Shown: positions 6,940 to 16,893, counted from the first letter of the stretch. The stretch: DNA of 64,000 bases from Acidobacteriota bacterium (GCA_035529075.1 DATKXK010000014.1:450264-514263); one strand, 5' to 3'. The notes: generated by a model not told the origin, from the sequence alone. Translations and numbers: made by a program.

Positions 6940-8961
6940 CTACCCCCTGAGATACCGGTCAAACCATCTGAGAATCCACTCCAGGCGCGCAATCCGACGA
7001 TCCGGTCGCCCGTGGCGTGAAAGGCCGTGCGGCTCCTCGGGAAAACGCACCATTTCGACCTTCTTACCCAGAACTTTGAGTTTTACGAACATCTGCTCAG
7101 CCTGCTCGATGTTACAGCGCATATCATGTTCGCTGTGGATTATCAGCACGGGGGTCTTCACTTTCTCGAAGTAGGTGATCGGTGAGCACCGGTCGTAGTT
7201 CTCACGGTTGGTCCACGGATAGCCCTCAAACTCGCGGCCGAGTGACCACCCGCTGTCGGATGATCCGGTGAACGAAGAAAGCTCCACCACCGAGCGCTGG
7301 GTGACGGCGGCGGCAAACCGGTCAGTGTGACCGATAATCCAGTTAGTCATGTAGCCGCCGTAGGAACCGCCCGTCACGCCCATGCGCTTTCGGTCAATAA
7401 ACCGCTGTTTCTCAAGGTAATCCGCCGCCGCCATGCAGTCTTTGAAATCCAAGTCTCCCCAGCCCCCGGCGATAGCCTCTGCCCAGGTTTTACCGCGGCC
7501 GGCGCCTCCGCGCGGGTTAGTGTACAGGACCACGTACCCCTTGGCGGCAAGAAGCTGCATTTCATGGAAAAACGTATGGGCGTACTGAACGCGGGGCCCG
7601 CCGTGTATATTCAGGATAGACGGGTACTTCCGCCCGGGTGAGAATCCGGGAGGTGTCACCAGCCATCCGTGCACCAAAGTACCGTCGAACGAACGGAACG
7701 TGACCGTCCGCGTCCGGGCCGGCGCGACCTCCGTGCGCAGGAACGGGTTCAGGTCCGTGTGCCGGACGGCTCGCTTCTCTCCTCCGTATGTGGGGGGGCA
7801 GGTCATAATCTCGCCCGGCGTGTCGATGTCCGCGTAAATCAGGGCGATGATGCGATTCCTGCCGCTTACCGACAGGCTCTTGAGGTGACATTTGCCTTTG
7901 AAAATACAGGTCGGCTTGCCGCCTCGCTTCGGCACGTAGTACGCATTGGTAGCGCCGGTGTCGGATGAGAGAAAAAACAGCCTTTTGCCGTCACGCGACC
8001 AGAACAGTGCTCCGGCGTCGTGCACGTCCGACAGGTCGGAAATCGACTGGTCGTAAGCCATCCGGTCGAATCTGCTCATCAGGTCCCGCGCCCTGGGACG
8101 ACCGTCAACTCCCACCGCCCACACATGCATGTTCGTAACTCCCCAGGCGTCGTCCGGGTTGTCATGTCCCAGGTACGCGATCATTCGGCTGTCAGGGGAG
8201 AAGGCCGGGTGGCTGACGGGGCCCGGCGGTGTTTGGACGCGGCGCTCTTTCCCACCCGCCAGCGGAATCACAAACAAATCGTCGCGGAGCACCTCGATGT
8301 CCCGGTTGCGCGACCGGTTGGAGACGTATGCCACCCACCTTCCGTTGGGCGAGACCGCCGGGTAGAGATTGTCGTGCTGACCGCCGGTGATTCTGCGCAG
8401 TCCGCCCGAAGACACCTCCAGAGTGTATATCTGAAAGCTGTCTTTGGGCAGGTATCCGAGGCCGTCGTAGCGGAAAAACAGTCGCGTGATATGCCGGTAG
8501 ACCGGGGCTTCCTTTTTCTTCTTCTCATCCTTGATGAAGTGCGAGTCATTGTACCTCAGGGCAAACACGAGGTGTGTTCCGTCCGGGGTCCACTGAAGGT
8601 TCTGAATGTGGCCGTCCAGCTCGTTCAGTCGTCTTTCCGCACCGCCCTGCGAGGATATCAGGTAGACGCCTGTTTTCTTGTCCCGCGTGGAGACAAAGGC
8701 AAGCCATTTGCCGTCGGGAGACCAGACCGGCTGGCCGTCGGCGTGATCCCCGTGCGTAAACTGGCGCGATTCACGAGCCTTGAGGTCGTGCACAAAGATG
8801 TTGGTGATGTAGGTGTTCTTTTCCGCGTCGATACGTTCCACGGTATACGCGAGCAATCGTTCATCGGGACTGAGTGACACGGACGTGGCAATCCTGAGCT
8901 TGAACAGATCCTCAGCCGTCAGTTTCCGTCGCCTGGCTTTCCGTCTGGCGGGTCTTGGCAT
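6940..8961 (-). CDS. S9 family serine peptidase (prolyl oligopeptidase / acylaminoacyl peptidase type)
   Basis: 673 residues. The N-terminal two thirds form a beta-propeller with repeated PD40-like blades (SPDERLLAYTVE, SPDGKWLAFVS, SPNGRWVAYVS). The C-terminal alpha/beta hydrolase has the nucleophile elbow GGSYGGYMT. The acid follows in IHSEHDMRC, and the His in PEEPHGLSRHG. Such enzymes cleave oligopeptides that pass the propeller. There is no signal peptide: the N-terminus is very basic (PRPARRKARRRK), so a cytoplasmic site is likely. It reads towards the two small paralogs. Confidence 0.92.
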   Translation of the reverse strand: MPRPARRKARRRKLTAEDLFKLRIATSVSLSPDERLLAYTVERIDAEKNTYITNIFVHDLKARESRQFTHGDHADGQPVWSPDGKWLAFVSTRDKKTGVYLISSQGGAERRLNELDGHIQNLQWTPDGTHLVFALRYNDSHFIKDEKKKKEAPVYRHITRLFFRYDGLGYLPKDSFQIYTLEVSSGGLRRITGGQHDNLYPAVSPNGRWVAYVSNRSRNRDIEVLRDDLFVIPLAGGKERRVQTPPGPVSHPAFSPDSRMIAYLGHDNPDDAWGVTNMHVWAVGVDGRPRARDLMSRFDRMAYDQSISDLSDVHDAGALFWSRDGKRLFFLSSDTGATNAYYVPKRGGKPTCIFKGKCHLKSLSVSGRNRIIALIYADIDTPGEIMTCPPTYGGEKRAVRHTDLNPFLRTEVAPARTRTVTFRSFDGTLVHGWLVTPPGFSPGRKYPSILNIHGGPRVQYAHTFFHEMQLLAAKGYVVLYTNPRGGAGRGKTWAEAIAGGWGDLDFKDCMAAADYLEKQRFIDRKRMGVTGGSYGGYMTNWIIGHTDRFAAAVTQRSVVELSSFTGSSDSGWSLGREFEGYPWTNRENYDRCSPITYFEKVKTPVLIIHSEHDMRCNIEQAEQMFVKLKVLGKKVEMVRFPEEPHGLSRHGRPDRRIARLEWILRWFDRYLRG

Positions 8962-9076
8962 GATATGTTTTTCCCCTTGGCTAACCGTTTGATTGGTAAC
9001 CCGATATTACGTACTAAGACACTGCCTGACAAGGGATAAATCTGCTGCGGTGCGCCGGGCCTTGCGCAGAAACCGT

Positions 9077-9104
9077 TTGCGTTTTGTGTGGGAACCCGTA
9101 TTTT
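9077..9104 (+). promoter_or_regulatory. Candidate promoter of the E1 gene
   Basis: TTGCGT (9077-9082) and TATTTT (9099-9104) are 16 nt apart, about 110 nt before the E1 start. The rest of the 252-nt divergent spacer towards the S9 gene shows nothing else I can name. Confidence 0.4.
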
Positions 9105-9213
9105 AGCGGCAGCACAGGGTAAGAATCGCTGTTAAATCCAACATGAGTGATCCACGAATTCTAAAATAACCCGACGATAGTCTCCTTCTGCAGATTCCAG
9201 GGAGGTTTTCAAG

Positions 9214-11508
9214 GTGGAAGTTGTTGCCCTCATAGACAAGGTCAGGCACTACGAAGGTAAGGTGCCTGCTCCGTTGAAAGAGAATGAGCCGCTCGAAGCC
9301 TATGCCGGCAAAACTCCGGCGGAACTTAAGCGTCTGCTGAAGGTAATGCTGACGGCGCGACGCGTCGAGCGCGAGGAGAAGCTGTTGCTTCGAAAAGGAC
9401 ATAACCGGTTTTTCATCGGCTGCGGCGGGAAGGAACTGATCGACGTTGCTCTCGGGAGCCATCTCAGGCCGGACGATCCCTGGGTGGGCTACTACCGGAA
9501 CAAGGCCTTTGACTTTTATCGCGGCGCCTCGCTGCAGGACAAAATGCTCGAAGCGATAGGTGACTCGCGCGGCCGTAACAGGGGCCAGCAGATTCCGGCG
9601 CACCCCGGTTATCCCGACCTGGCCGTGATTCCCCAGGCCTCGCCTACGGGCGGACACGCCCTCGAGGCGGCCGGCATCGCCGAAGCGATCTCGCACCCGG
9701 TGCCGGTTTCCAGGCAGTCCCACCATCCCGGCGGGCGGTATCCCGGGGACGCAGTCACGGTCTGTGCCATTGGTGAGGGTTCCACCTCGGAGTCGGAATT
9801 CGCCCGCGCCGTCTTCTACGCCGCGTTCTACAAGGCAAGGGCCATTTTCGCCATATATAACTGCGGATGGGCCATCTCGGTGTCGGTCGAGGAGCAGTTC
9901 CCGGAGGGTGACCCCACCACGCCGTTCGAAGGATTCCAGCGCTTCGGGCTGAAAATCCTGCAGGTGGACGGTACCGACGTCAAGGCTTCCCTGGCCGGGG
10001 TCGCTGAGGCCGTGGAGTATTGTCGGGCCGGGAACGGACCCGTGCTGATGAACGTCCGCACGACCCGCGAGGGATCACATTCGGGATCCGATGACCAGTC
10101 GTTCTACATGGACCCGGACGAACAGGACTGGCACACGCACAATGACTGCATTCTCAAAACGTGCCTTGCATTCATTGAGGACGGTGTCATACAACCGGAG
10201 GAAATCGGCCGAATATGGGACGAGTTGGACAAGGACGTGACGGCGGAATCGAAAAAAGCGGTGGCTGCATTCACTCCCAAAACCACCGAACTCATCGAAA
10301 GCCTCGTCTACACGTATGACTTTCAGGAGTGCCGGAAAACGTGGAAGCGGTATCGGGATGCGTGCAAGATCAAGCGTGCGGAGAAATTCCGGGAGTTTAG
10401 AGATAAGGGCTATTTTGCCTCCGGGGAACTGCCGGAAAACGCCGGCCCCATGACGATGCGTAGCGCTATCAACTACACGCTCTTCGATCTCTTCCTGTTG
10501 ACCGAGGACGTGATTCTCTTCGGCGAGGACGTGGCCGACTTCTCCGGCCACATGATTGACGAAAGAGAAAAGCAGGCCGGGTTGAAAGGCAAGGGCGGTG
10601 TTTTCCTCGTCACCAAGAACCTCCAGCGCGAGTTCGGCAATGATCGGTGTTTCAACACGCCGCTGGACGAGGCCGGTATCCTTGCCCGCGCCTCGGGCCA
10701 CGTTTACCAGGGACGGCGGCCACTGCCCGAAATTCAGTTCCTGGACTATGTGTCGCCGGCCTACCAGGTGCTCAAGGATCGTATCTGCACCACTTACCAG
10801 CGCTCCGGCGGTCTCTTTCGCATGCCGTTGACCATTCGCACCACTTACGGCGGCTACAAGCAGGGGGCGGGGGCGTTCTGGCATTCCGAGGGCAATCTCG
10901 GAACCTGGATGAACATACCCAGTCTGCTGATCGCAGTGCCGTCGAACGCCTATGATGCCGCCGGCCTTCTCAAGACGGCCTGGGCGTGCGACGACCCCGT
11001 GCTCTTTTGCGAATCGGTCGCCCTGTACAATCGACGCGACTGGGAAGGCGTCCCCATGGAAACAGCCGTTCCGGACATCGATGAGTTGATCCCCTTCGGT
11101 GTGGCCAGGGTTTACCACGAGGATCGTACCGATATAGGGATCATCACCTACGGGGCGACGTTCCAGATGTGTCGCCGGGCGGCCGAGCTCGTTCTTGAAG
11201 AGGGCATCCAGGTCCGGATTGTGGATCTGCGGACGGTCAAGCCGATGGACGAGGAGGCTATTCTGCAGACGGCCAGGGAGTGCGGCAAGGTGCTTGTCGT
11301 GACCGAGGACCGTTTCCCCGGCGGGACCGCGGCCACGATTGCCTCGATCATAACCAGGGGAGAGGGCCTGTATCACCTCGAGGCACCCATCAAGCTCGTC
11401 ACGGCCATTGATGCCCGCGTTGCCTACGGCGTCGACGGTGATAACGCCTGCCTGCCGACCGTCGACAAGATAGTGACCGCCATCCAGGAGTTGCACCAGG
11501 ACTACTGA
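9214..11508 (+). CDS. Fused E1 alpha/beta subunit of a 2-oxoacid dehydrogenase
   Basis: 764 residues. The first half resembles the E1 alpha chain of branched-chain 2-oxoacid or pyruvate dehydrogenase. It carries the thiamine-diphosphate motif GEGSTSESEF and, some 30 residues on, YNCGWAIS. From about residue 405 (GPMTMRSAINYTLFDLF) it continues as an E1 beta chain (LFGEDVADFSG, FNTPLDEAGI, EIQFLDY, PVLFCESVALY, EDRFPGGTAATIAS). The enzyme decarboxylates a 2-oxoacid and passes the acyl group to a lipoyl E2, but no E2 or E3 gene is nearby. At the Mg2+-ligand position of E1 alpha, where BCKDH has Asn in NNGY, this protein has Cys. AGGGAGG upstream supports GTG 9214. Confidence 0.88.
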   Translation: MEVVALIDKVRHYEGKVPAPLKENEPLEAYAGKTPAELKRLLKVMLTARRVEREEKLLLRKGHNRFFIGCGGKELIDVALGSHLRPDDPWVGYYRNKAFDFYRGASLQDKMLEAIGDSRGRNRGQQIPAHPGYPDLAVIPQASPTGGHALEAAGIAEAISHPVPVSRQSHHPGGRYPGDAVTVCAIGEGSTSESEFARAVFYAAFYKARAIFAIYNCGWAISVSVEEQFPEGDPTTPFEGFQRFGLKILQVDGTDVKASLAGVAEAVEYCRAGNGPVLMNVRTTREGSHSGSDDQSFYMDPDEQDWHTHNDCILKTCLAFIEDGVIQPEEIGRIWDELDKDVTAESKKAVAAFTPKTTELIESLVYTYDFQECRKTWKRYRDACKIKRAEKFREFRDKGYFASGELPENAGPMTMRSAINYTLFDLFLLTEDVILFGEDVADFSGHMIDEREKQAGLKGKGGVFLVTKNLQREFGNDRCFNTPLDEAGILARASGHVYQGRRPLPEIQFLDYVSPAYQVLKDRICTTYQRSGGLFRMPLTIRTTYGGYKQGAGAFWHSEGNLGTWMNIPSLLIAVPSNAYDAAGLLKTAWACDDPVLFCESVALYNRRDWEGVPMETAVPDIDELIPFGVARVYHEDRTDIGIITYGATFQMCRRAAELVLEEGIQVRIVDLRTVKPMDEEAILQTARECGKVLVVTEDRFPGGTAATIASIITRGEGLYHLEAPIKLVTAIDARVAYGVDGDNACLPTVDKIVTAIQELHQDY

Positions 11509-11530
11509 GCGACCTGATTGAACGAGAGGC

Positions 11531-13096
11531 CTACGTCTTACGGTTGGTCTTCGAGGTCAGCAGGGTGCGCAAGCGGCTGCGGTCCGACGGTTCCAGGACA
11601 AACAGGCCGGCGGAAAGCGTAATCAGCGTGACTGCCACGGTGCCGCCGAAGAAGTTCAGCCAGTCGTGGGGCACCAGCCAGGCTCGTGCCAGCAGAGCCG
11701 CCGGGACCGCGACGACAGCCGCGCGCAAGCCGCTCAGCAGGCTCGTTCGCAGAATGCGGCCCGGAGAAAGCTCCAGGGCGCGCCCGATGAGCCAGGGATA
11801 CAACGTCGTATACAGGAGAAGCTGGGGGATGGCCGCCGCCAGGGCCATGCCGGTGATGCCGTAAGGCCCTATCAGAAACAGGGACAGAATAACCTTGGTC
11901 GATGCCTCCAGGATGAGAACGTACAGCAGGTACCGGTGCTGCCCGAGGCCGAACAGGATGGCGTTGCCGAGTATCTGCGGAATGAAGACGGCCGTACTGA
12001 CGGACAGGATGGTCATTACCTCGGCGGCGCCGGCAAACTCCGGCTGAAGCCACAGGCGCACGAACGGCCCGGCCCAGACGATCACGCCCGCCGCTATGAA
12101 GAACGACAGGTAGGAAGTGTACTTCACGCCCTTCAGGTAAACCCGTCTGACGGTATCAATGTCGCGGTTCGCCTCCCAGTGTGACACGGCCGAGGTCAGG
12201 GGAGAGCCGATCGAGTTTACCGCGTTCCTGAAATACAGCATCATCTGCGCTCCCGGTGCGTACACGCCCGCCGCCGCCGCAGAACTCAGCAGGCCCAGCA
12301 ACACGGAATCCGTATTGAATATCACCAGCCAGGCGACCGTGATGCCGAACGAAATCCGGGAGTAGCTGATCAACGTCGAGGCCGTCTCCCGGCTGGCCAG
12401 ACGCAGGTTCGCCGTGATCCGCGGAAACAGCCTGCGCAGGCACAGCACCGTGGCCGCCTGCCGCAAAACACTCACCGCCAGAATGGCCAGGGCCAGCGCC
12501 GCCAGTCCGTACCCGTTGGCCAGCAACCAGACGAGCACCACGACCCGGATCACCTCCTCGGCCATCTGCAATACCTCGGTGATGTCGTGACGTTGAAGGC
12601 CGCTCAGTGAACCTCCGAACGGCAGCAGATAGAACCGTACGCCGAGGTAAACGCCGACCACTATCAAGGCCGTCCGCCCCTCCTGAAGCAGCATGGCGTT
12701 CTCGATCCTGAAATACTGAAACAAAAACGTTGCCGTGAAGTAGGCAGCGACTATTATTATCGTCCCGAGAGCAAGATAGATAGCCCAGCTCGTGTTCAGT
12801 ACCCGGTTAACGTTGAGAAAGTCGTTCTGTCCCAGAAACCGGGACAAGTATCGGACAAGTGCTCTCTCGAGACCGAAATCGAGCAGCGAAAGATAGTTGA
12901 TGGTCTGGAAGACAATGACCCAGACCCCGTAGCGGTCGTCTCCGAGAACTGACGTAATGTACGGGATGAAAAACAGGGCGATAAGAATTCTCAGCCCGTA
13001 TCCGGTCCAGGAGGAGAAGATATTGCGGACCAGTTGGCGTCGCTGCAGAACCATTACCATCAGTAGTTGCCGTTCGGAAAGACGTAGTATACCCAT
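11531..13096 (-). CDS. Polysaccharide (lipid-linked oligosaccharide) flippase, Wzx/MVF-like
   Basis: 521 residues and about 12-14 hydrophobic segments. The N-terminal pattern (RNIFSSWTGYGLRILIALFFIPYITSVLGDDRYGVW) is typical of the O-antigen/teichoic acid exporter group of the MOP superfamily. Such proteins move undecaprenyl-linked glycans across the inner membrane. The open frame runs upstream to 13303, but that stretch is low-quality coding and overlaps the divergent lipoprotein gene, so I take the ATG at 13096. No glycosyltransferase lies beside it. Substrate unknown. Confidence 0.82.
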   Translation of the reverse strand: MGILRLSERQLLMVMVLQRRQLVRNIFSSWTGYGLRILIALFFIPYITSVLGDDRYGVWVIVFQTINYLSLLDFGLERALVRYLSRFLGQNDFLNVNRVLNTSWAIYLALGTIIIVAAYFTATFLFQYFRIENAMLLQEGRTALIVVGVYLGVRFYLLPFGGSLSGLQRHDITEVLQMAEEVIRVVVLVWLLANGYGLAALALAILAVSVLRQAATVLCLRRLFPRITANLRLASRETASTLISYSRISFGITVAWLVIFNTDSVLLGLLSSAAAAGVYAPGAQMMLYFRNAVNSIGSPLTSAVSHWEANRDIDTVRRVYLKGVKYTSYLSFFIAAGVIVWAGPFVRLWLQPEFAGAAEVMTILSVSTAVFIPQILGNAILFGLGQHRYLLYVLILEASTKVILSLFLIGPYGITGMALAAAIPQLLLYTTLYPWLIGRALELSPGRILRTSLLSGLRAAVVAVPAALLARAWLVPHDWLNFFGGTVAVTLITLSAGLFVLEPSDRSRLRTLLTSKTNRKT

Positions 13097-13118
13097 TGTC
13101 AGAGGGCCCGGCAACGCT

Positions 13119-14354
13119 TTGTTGCCTCGCGGCATCAGAACGTTACGACCGGGCTTGGGATGGCAGGCCGCCGTCGTCTGTGCCTGCGTGCTGGTGCTGG
13201 TATCGGCTGCGCTTGACGGATGTGGCGGGCCGCCGTCACAAATCGCTCCGGGAAAGCCCGGTGCGTCGTCAGCCCTGCCGCCGCGACCGGTCGATTTCGG
13301 CATGGCCGTGCCCTACCCGGTCGCGCTGCCACCGGACAGCGCCGACTGGCGTCCCGTGATCGGTATTGACAGTATCATCCCGCTGGTGTTGACGGTCGAC
13401 GTCGGCGGCGACGTCACGGATGTCGGAGCGGTTCGCGGCGCCGACACTGCCTTCGCCCCGTACTACGACCGGTATCTGAAAGCCTGCCGATTCGAACCCG
13501 GTCTGGCTGGTGGCTCGGCGGTTGCTTTTCGGTTGCCGATACTTCTGCACCTGAGATCCTGGCGAAAGAGGCCGCTGGTTGCTTTTCCCGTGAATCAAGG
13601 CCGGGAGATCGTCAACAGTGCCCTGTATTTCGAGGCCTTTGAGCTTAACGGCGTTACGCATGCCGGCCTGGAGTGGTTTCCTTCATACTTTCATCTGCCC
13701 GCGCGGCAGGACGGGTCATCTGCGGTCAAATTTGTCCTGGCCGAGCTTGACTTCGACACCACCGGTCGGCCCCAGCAAATCAGTCTGCTTCGAACCACCT
13801 CTCCTGATTTTGCCGAGCAGATTCTGACGGCTATGAACTGGGCTCGGTATACCCCCGCCAAACGGCGCGGGCAGCCCGTGCCCGGCCACGGTATCATGGC
13901 TGTTCTTCTCTTCACCGAGATTGCCTACCCCGCGCCACCCGTTTCCCCCGATCAACCGGACACATCGGACCTGCTGCACGCCGTTCGCGTTCGCCTGGTG
14001 CCGGCCGAAATCGGCCTGCTGATGCCGGCCGTCCCGCGCAACGCTCGGCAGGGCCGGCTGACGCTTTCAGGTTTTTCCGGGACGTTGCGAACCAGGGTCG
14101 GCGCGACAGCCATTATTGACACGCTGGGTAAAGGGCACCTTCGCGGCGTCAGCGACGGGACCCCGCGGCTGAGAACCGTGTGTGATTCAGTGATTCAACA
14201 ATTGCGATTCTACCCTGCTTTTGACTTCATGGGTAACCCGCGCGCCTTCACCGGCCTGATGTATATCGAGTTCACCGGTAGTACAACCGTACGAATTGAC
14301 TTTGCCTGGCTGAATCAGCCGACTTTTCGGCGACCCTCGCAACCAGTTGACTGA
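13119..14354 (+). CDS. Lipoprotein with two TonB-C/energy-transducer-like domains
   Basis: About 411 residues. A hydrophobic signal (AAVVCACVLVLVSAALDGC) ends in a lipobox-like LDGC, so the mature protein is probably a lipoprotein. Two or more repeats have the layout of TonB C-terminal or AgmX-like domains: a strand pair with VDVGGDVTDVGAVRGAD, then CRFEPGLAGG, and later DFDTTGRPQQISLLRTTSPDFAEQILTAMNWARYTPAKRRGQPVPG. The start is unclear: TTG 13119, 13122 and 13155 are in frame, and the frame continues upstream across the divergent flippase start. The role is unknown. Confidence 0.55.
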   Translation: MLPRGIRTLRPGLGWQAAVVCACVLVLVSAALDGCGGPPSQIAPGKPGASSALPPRPVDFGMAVPYPVALPPDSADWRPVIGIDSIIPLVLTVDVGGDVTDVGAVRGADTAFAPYYDRYLKACRFEPGLAGGSAVAFRLPILLHLRSWRKRPLVAFPVNQGREIVNSALYFEAFELNGVTHAGLEWFPSYFHLPARQDGSSAVKFVLAELDFDTTGRPQQISLLRTTSPDFAEQILTAMNWARYTPAKRRGQPVPGHGIMAVLLFTEIAYPAPPVSPDQPDTSDLLHAVRVRLVPAEIGLLMPAVPRNARQGRLTLSGFSGTLRTRVGATAIIDTLGKGHLRGVSDGTPRLRTVCDSVIQQLRFYPAFDFMGNPRAFTGLMYIEFTGSTTVRIDFAWLNQPTFRRPSQPVD

Positions 14355-14624
14355 CATACAGATACCTCCCGCTACGGGCAGTCTCGCGGCAGCCTGATCG
14401 CACAATCTGCGCTCTGCCGATCCGGAAGTGTGGGCGCGTTTCGAAATGATTCACGTAAGACGTTGTCATATACCAGGTTATATTGCCCGATCGGCGGCTG
14501 CCGGAGACGGGCATGGTTTTTGTCCTTTATTTCAGAAAGATGATATCGAAAACGTTCCCAGTGCAATTACCTGTGCCCTTGAAAGGAATTGCGCCGGAAC
14601 CTGTATAACTAGATGGAGGAGACA
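14355..14624. other. Intergenic region, no recognised feature
   Basis: About 270 nt between the lipoprotein and a small membrane protein. It is more AT-rich than its flanks. I see no RNA gene or convincing promoter. Confidence 0.4.
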
Positions 14625-14825
14625 ATGGTGTTGGCAACAAGACTCCTCGACGCGTTCTCAACACTGGTGATTGTCATCGCAGGCGTTTATGTTGAGATCA
14701 CCTTTGCCCACCTCTTGACAGATGTGTGGAAGCTTGTTGTTGCAGGCGTCGTGCTGGCGCATGTTGTTCTGCAAGCAGAGAGAGTTTTACTGAGGCTGCC
14801 CAGAGAGAAAGTTGAGAATGTGTAG
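14625..14825 (+). CDS. Small two-helix membrane protein
   Basis: 66 residues from ATG 14625, chosen because GGAGG (14615-14619) is 5 nt upstream; an in-frame ATG at 14613 has no site. Two hydrophobic segments (LDAFSTLVIVIAGVYVEITFAHLL and KLVVAGVVLAHVVLQAERVLL) are followed by a charged tail. I do not recognise the family. It lies just before the promoter of the TPR/TonB operon but is probably transcribed separately. Confidence 0.5.
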   Translation: MVLATRLLDAFSTLVIVIAGVYVEITFAHLLTDVWKLVVAGVVLAHVVLQAERVLLRLPREKVENV

Positions 14826-14851
14826 CCCGAATGGGCTTGCTGATAATTCTC

Positions 14852-14879
14852 TTGACTTGGGTGGATTATTCTGTATTTT
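14852..14879 (+). promoter_or_regulatory. Promoter of the TPR-ExbB-ExbD-TonB operon
   Basis: TTGACT (14852-14857) and TATTTT (14874-14879) are 16 nt apart with a TG just before the -10. They lie about 30 nt before the first start codon of a run of six co-directional genes that ends at a strong terminator. Confidence 0.55.
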
Positions 14880-14916
14880 AGCTGGACTGTGCTGGTTATA
14901 GACGAGGGTGAATACG

Positions 14917-16893
14917 TTGAAAGACCGCATCTTACCGATATTGCTCGGCTCGTGCTTCGTGATTCTTGTCACGTTCGCGCTGGTGCTCAGCCAGGTCATC
15001 AAGCCGGAGATTCAGCAGTGTATCGAAGACGGTGACACCGAGAAGGCGATTGCGCTCCTGAAAGCGGAAATAGAGGCGGATCCGTCTTACCACATGAATT
15101 ACTACGTGTTGGGGCAGCTCTACTATGACTGCGACCAGTACGCTCTGGCTAAGGAACAGTTTGAAGATGCCCTGGATAAAAAGAGCAAGCATTACGAATC
15201 TCTTTACTATCTCTCACGCTCGCTCATCATGCTCGGCGAGCTTGACGAGGCCGGGGAGGCAATACAAGAGGGGCTGAAAAAGGCCAAGAAACTCAAGGCC
15301 CAGTTCGAGAACGGCCTGGGCCTCCTGAGCATGGCCCGTGAAGATTACCAGGAGGCCGACCGGGCCTTCCGTCGCGCGCTGGCAGAGAGCGACCGAGTCG
15401 AAGCTGATAAGCTCAAGGACCTCAGGAACGCACCCATTTCTGAGGAGGACCGGCAGCTGGTGATTGACTCGCTCCGGGCTGAGCACGCCAGTCAGAACGC
15501 CGAGTACCACATCAACCTGGGAGACGCCAACTTCTTCCAGGGTGTACCGTCATTGGCCGCCGTTGAGTACGAAAAGGCTCTCCAGGTCGATACCGGTTCG
15601 CTGGAGGTCTACTACCACTGGGCCGAGGCCTGCCTCGACATGAGGGACTACAACTGCGCCATGGAGAAGCTGAGAGTTGTCCTTACGAAGGACAGCACTC
15701 ACGCCCAGGCCTGGATGCGGGCAGGCGGCATCTACTTCAAGGCGGCCCTCTCGTCGCGAACGCGCGCCGAACGGGAGGAGCGTTTCAAGGAAACCATCGG
15801 GTCGTACAAGCGCTACCTCGAGTTGTCTCAGGCCCAGCCTGACTCGTCCACGGTTCGCCCGTTTTTCGAGTTGGCTATGGCCTACACGAATATTTTCGGC
15901 TATGAGGAAGCGGTCGCGTACTTTGAGCAGGTTCTCGGTATCCCCTATGAGCCGAGGGATGTGTATTTCTATTACGGTAAGGCTCTATGGGGAATCCGAC
16001 AGTTCGCGAAGGGCGCAGAAATGCTGCTTCGGCATCTGGACTGGATTAAAGAGCAGCCTGCGGAGTATTCCACCGCTATACAAGATGCTGAAGTTTATCA
16101 ACTTCTCGGCGACTGCTATTTCTATCAGCAGCCGAAGGACTTCTCGAAGGCCATCAAGTACTACAAGCAGTCGCTCGAATCGGCTCCCGATCAAAAGCGG
16201 GTCCTGCAAAACACCGCTGTGGCTTACCACAGTGTCCAGAGCTACGTTCAGGCCATAGAGTTCTACGACCGCCGGATCGCCCTCGGCATCGACAGCGCTT
16301 CCGCCAGCATTTACAAGAACGCCGGCTACTGTGCTCTCAATATCGCTAATGCGCAGCGAAGCGATGAAGGCGACCTGGATATGGAGGAAGAAGAGGAAGA
16401 GCTGGCCGGCCCGGATCCCGACACGAACTTCTACGAGGTCGCGATCGGCTATCTGGACCATTACCTTGAGTATAGCTTGAATGATGACAGAGTCGTCTTG
16501 CTTGTTGCCAATACGTATCTGTATCAACTTGCCGACTGCGCCAACGGCGTGACCTATTTCGAACGACTCCTGGCTCTGGACCCCTCCAGTTGCGTGGCCA
16601 AGAAGTCGCTCGGTTACGCCTACTTTGGCGGTGTTTGCGAGAAGAACTACACCGAGGCACTCGGGTATCTCACGGACGCGTACACCTGTGTTACCGATTC
16701 CGGGGGGCCCTGTGCCGACAACGACATTACCAAGTGGATCGCCCAGTGTTATCACCTGCGGGCCGTTGAGACCAAAGGTGAAGCCAAGGCTGATTTCAAG
16801 AACGCCTTTGATTGGTATGCCAAGGTGCTGCAGTGCGATCCGAGCGACACTGAGGCCAAGGAGGCGCAGGACAACATAAGGTACGAGTATTGA
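14917..16893 (+). CDS. Membrane-anchored TPR protein
   Basis: About 658 residues. One N-terminal membrane segment (LLGSCFVILVTFALVLSQVI) is followed by many tetratricopeptide repeats, for example NYYVLGQLYYDCDQYALAKEQF and SLYYLSRSLIMLGELDEAGEAI. An acidic stretch (MEEEEEELAGPD) lies near residue 490. TPR arrays bind proteins, and as first gene of an ExbB/ExbD/TonB operon this one is probably a periplasmic scaffold for that complex. GAGGG 8 nt upstream favours TTG 14917 over GTG 14908. The specific role is not known. Confidence 0.82.
   Translation: MKDRILPILLGSCFVILVTFALVLSQVIKPEIQQCIEDGDTEKAIALLKAEIEADPSYHMNYYVLGQLYYDCDQYALAKEQFEDALDKKSKHYESLYYLSRSLIMLGELDEAGEAIQEGLKKAKKLKAQFENGLGLLSMAREDYQEADRAFRRALAESDRVEADKLKDLRNAPISEEDRQLVIDSLRAEHASQNAEYHINLGDANFFQGVPSLAAVEYEKALQVDTGSLEVYYHWAEACLDMRDYNCAMEKLRVVLTKDSTHAQAWMRAGGIYFKAALSSRTRAEREERFKETIGSYKRYLELSQAQPDSSTVRPFFELAMAYTNIFGYEEAVAYFEQVLGIPYEPRDVYFYYGKALWGIRQFAKGAEMLLRHLDWIKEQPAEYSTAIQDAEVYQLLGDCYFYQQPKDFSKAIKYYKQSLESAPDQKRVLQNTAVAYHSVQSYVQAIEFYDRRIALGIDSASASIYKNAGYCALNIANAQRSDEGDLDMEEEEEELAGPDPDTNFYEVAIGYLDHYLEYSLNDDRVVLLVANTYLYQLADCANGVTYFERLLALDPSSCVAKKSLGYAYFGGVCEKNYTEALGYLTDAYTCVTDSGGPCADNDITKWIAQCYHLRAVETKGEAKADFKNAFDWYAKVLQCDPSDTEAKEAQDNIRYEY

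Noticed and set aside
10075-11496. Minus-strand 473-codon ORF
   Set aside because: Mirror of the E1 coding frame in GC-rich DNA, with no recognisable domain; E1 motifs on the plus strand are clear.
14579-14609. Promoter-like TTGAAA / TATAAC before the small membrane protein
   Set aside because: The 19-nt spacer is long and the predicted start falls at or inside the ribosome site of the gene.
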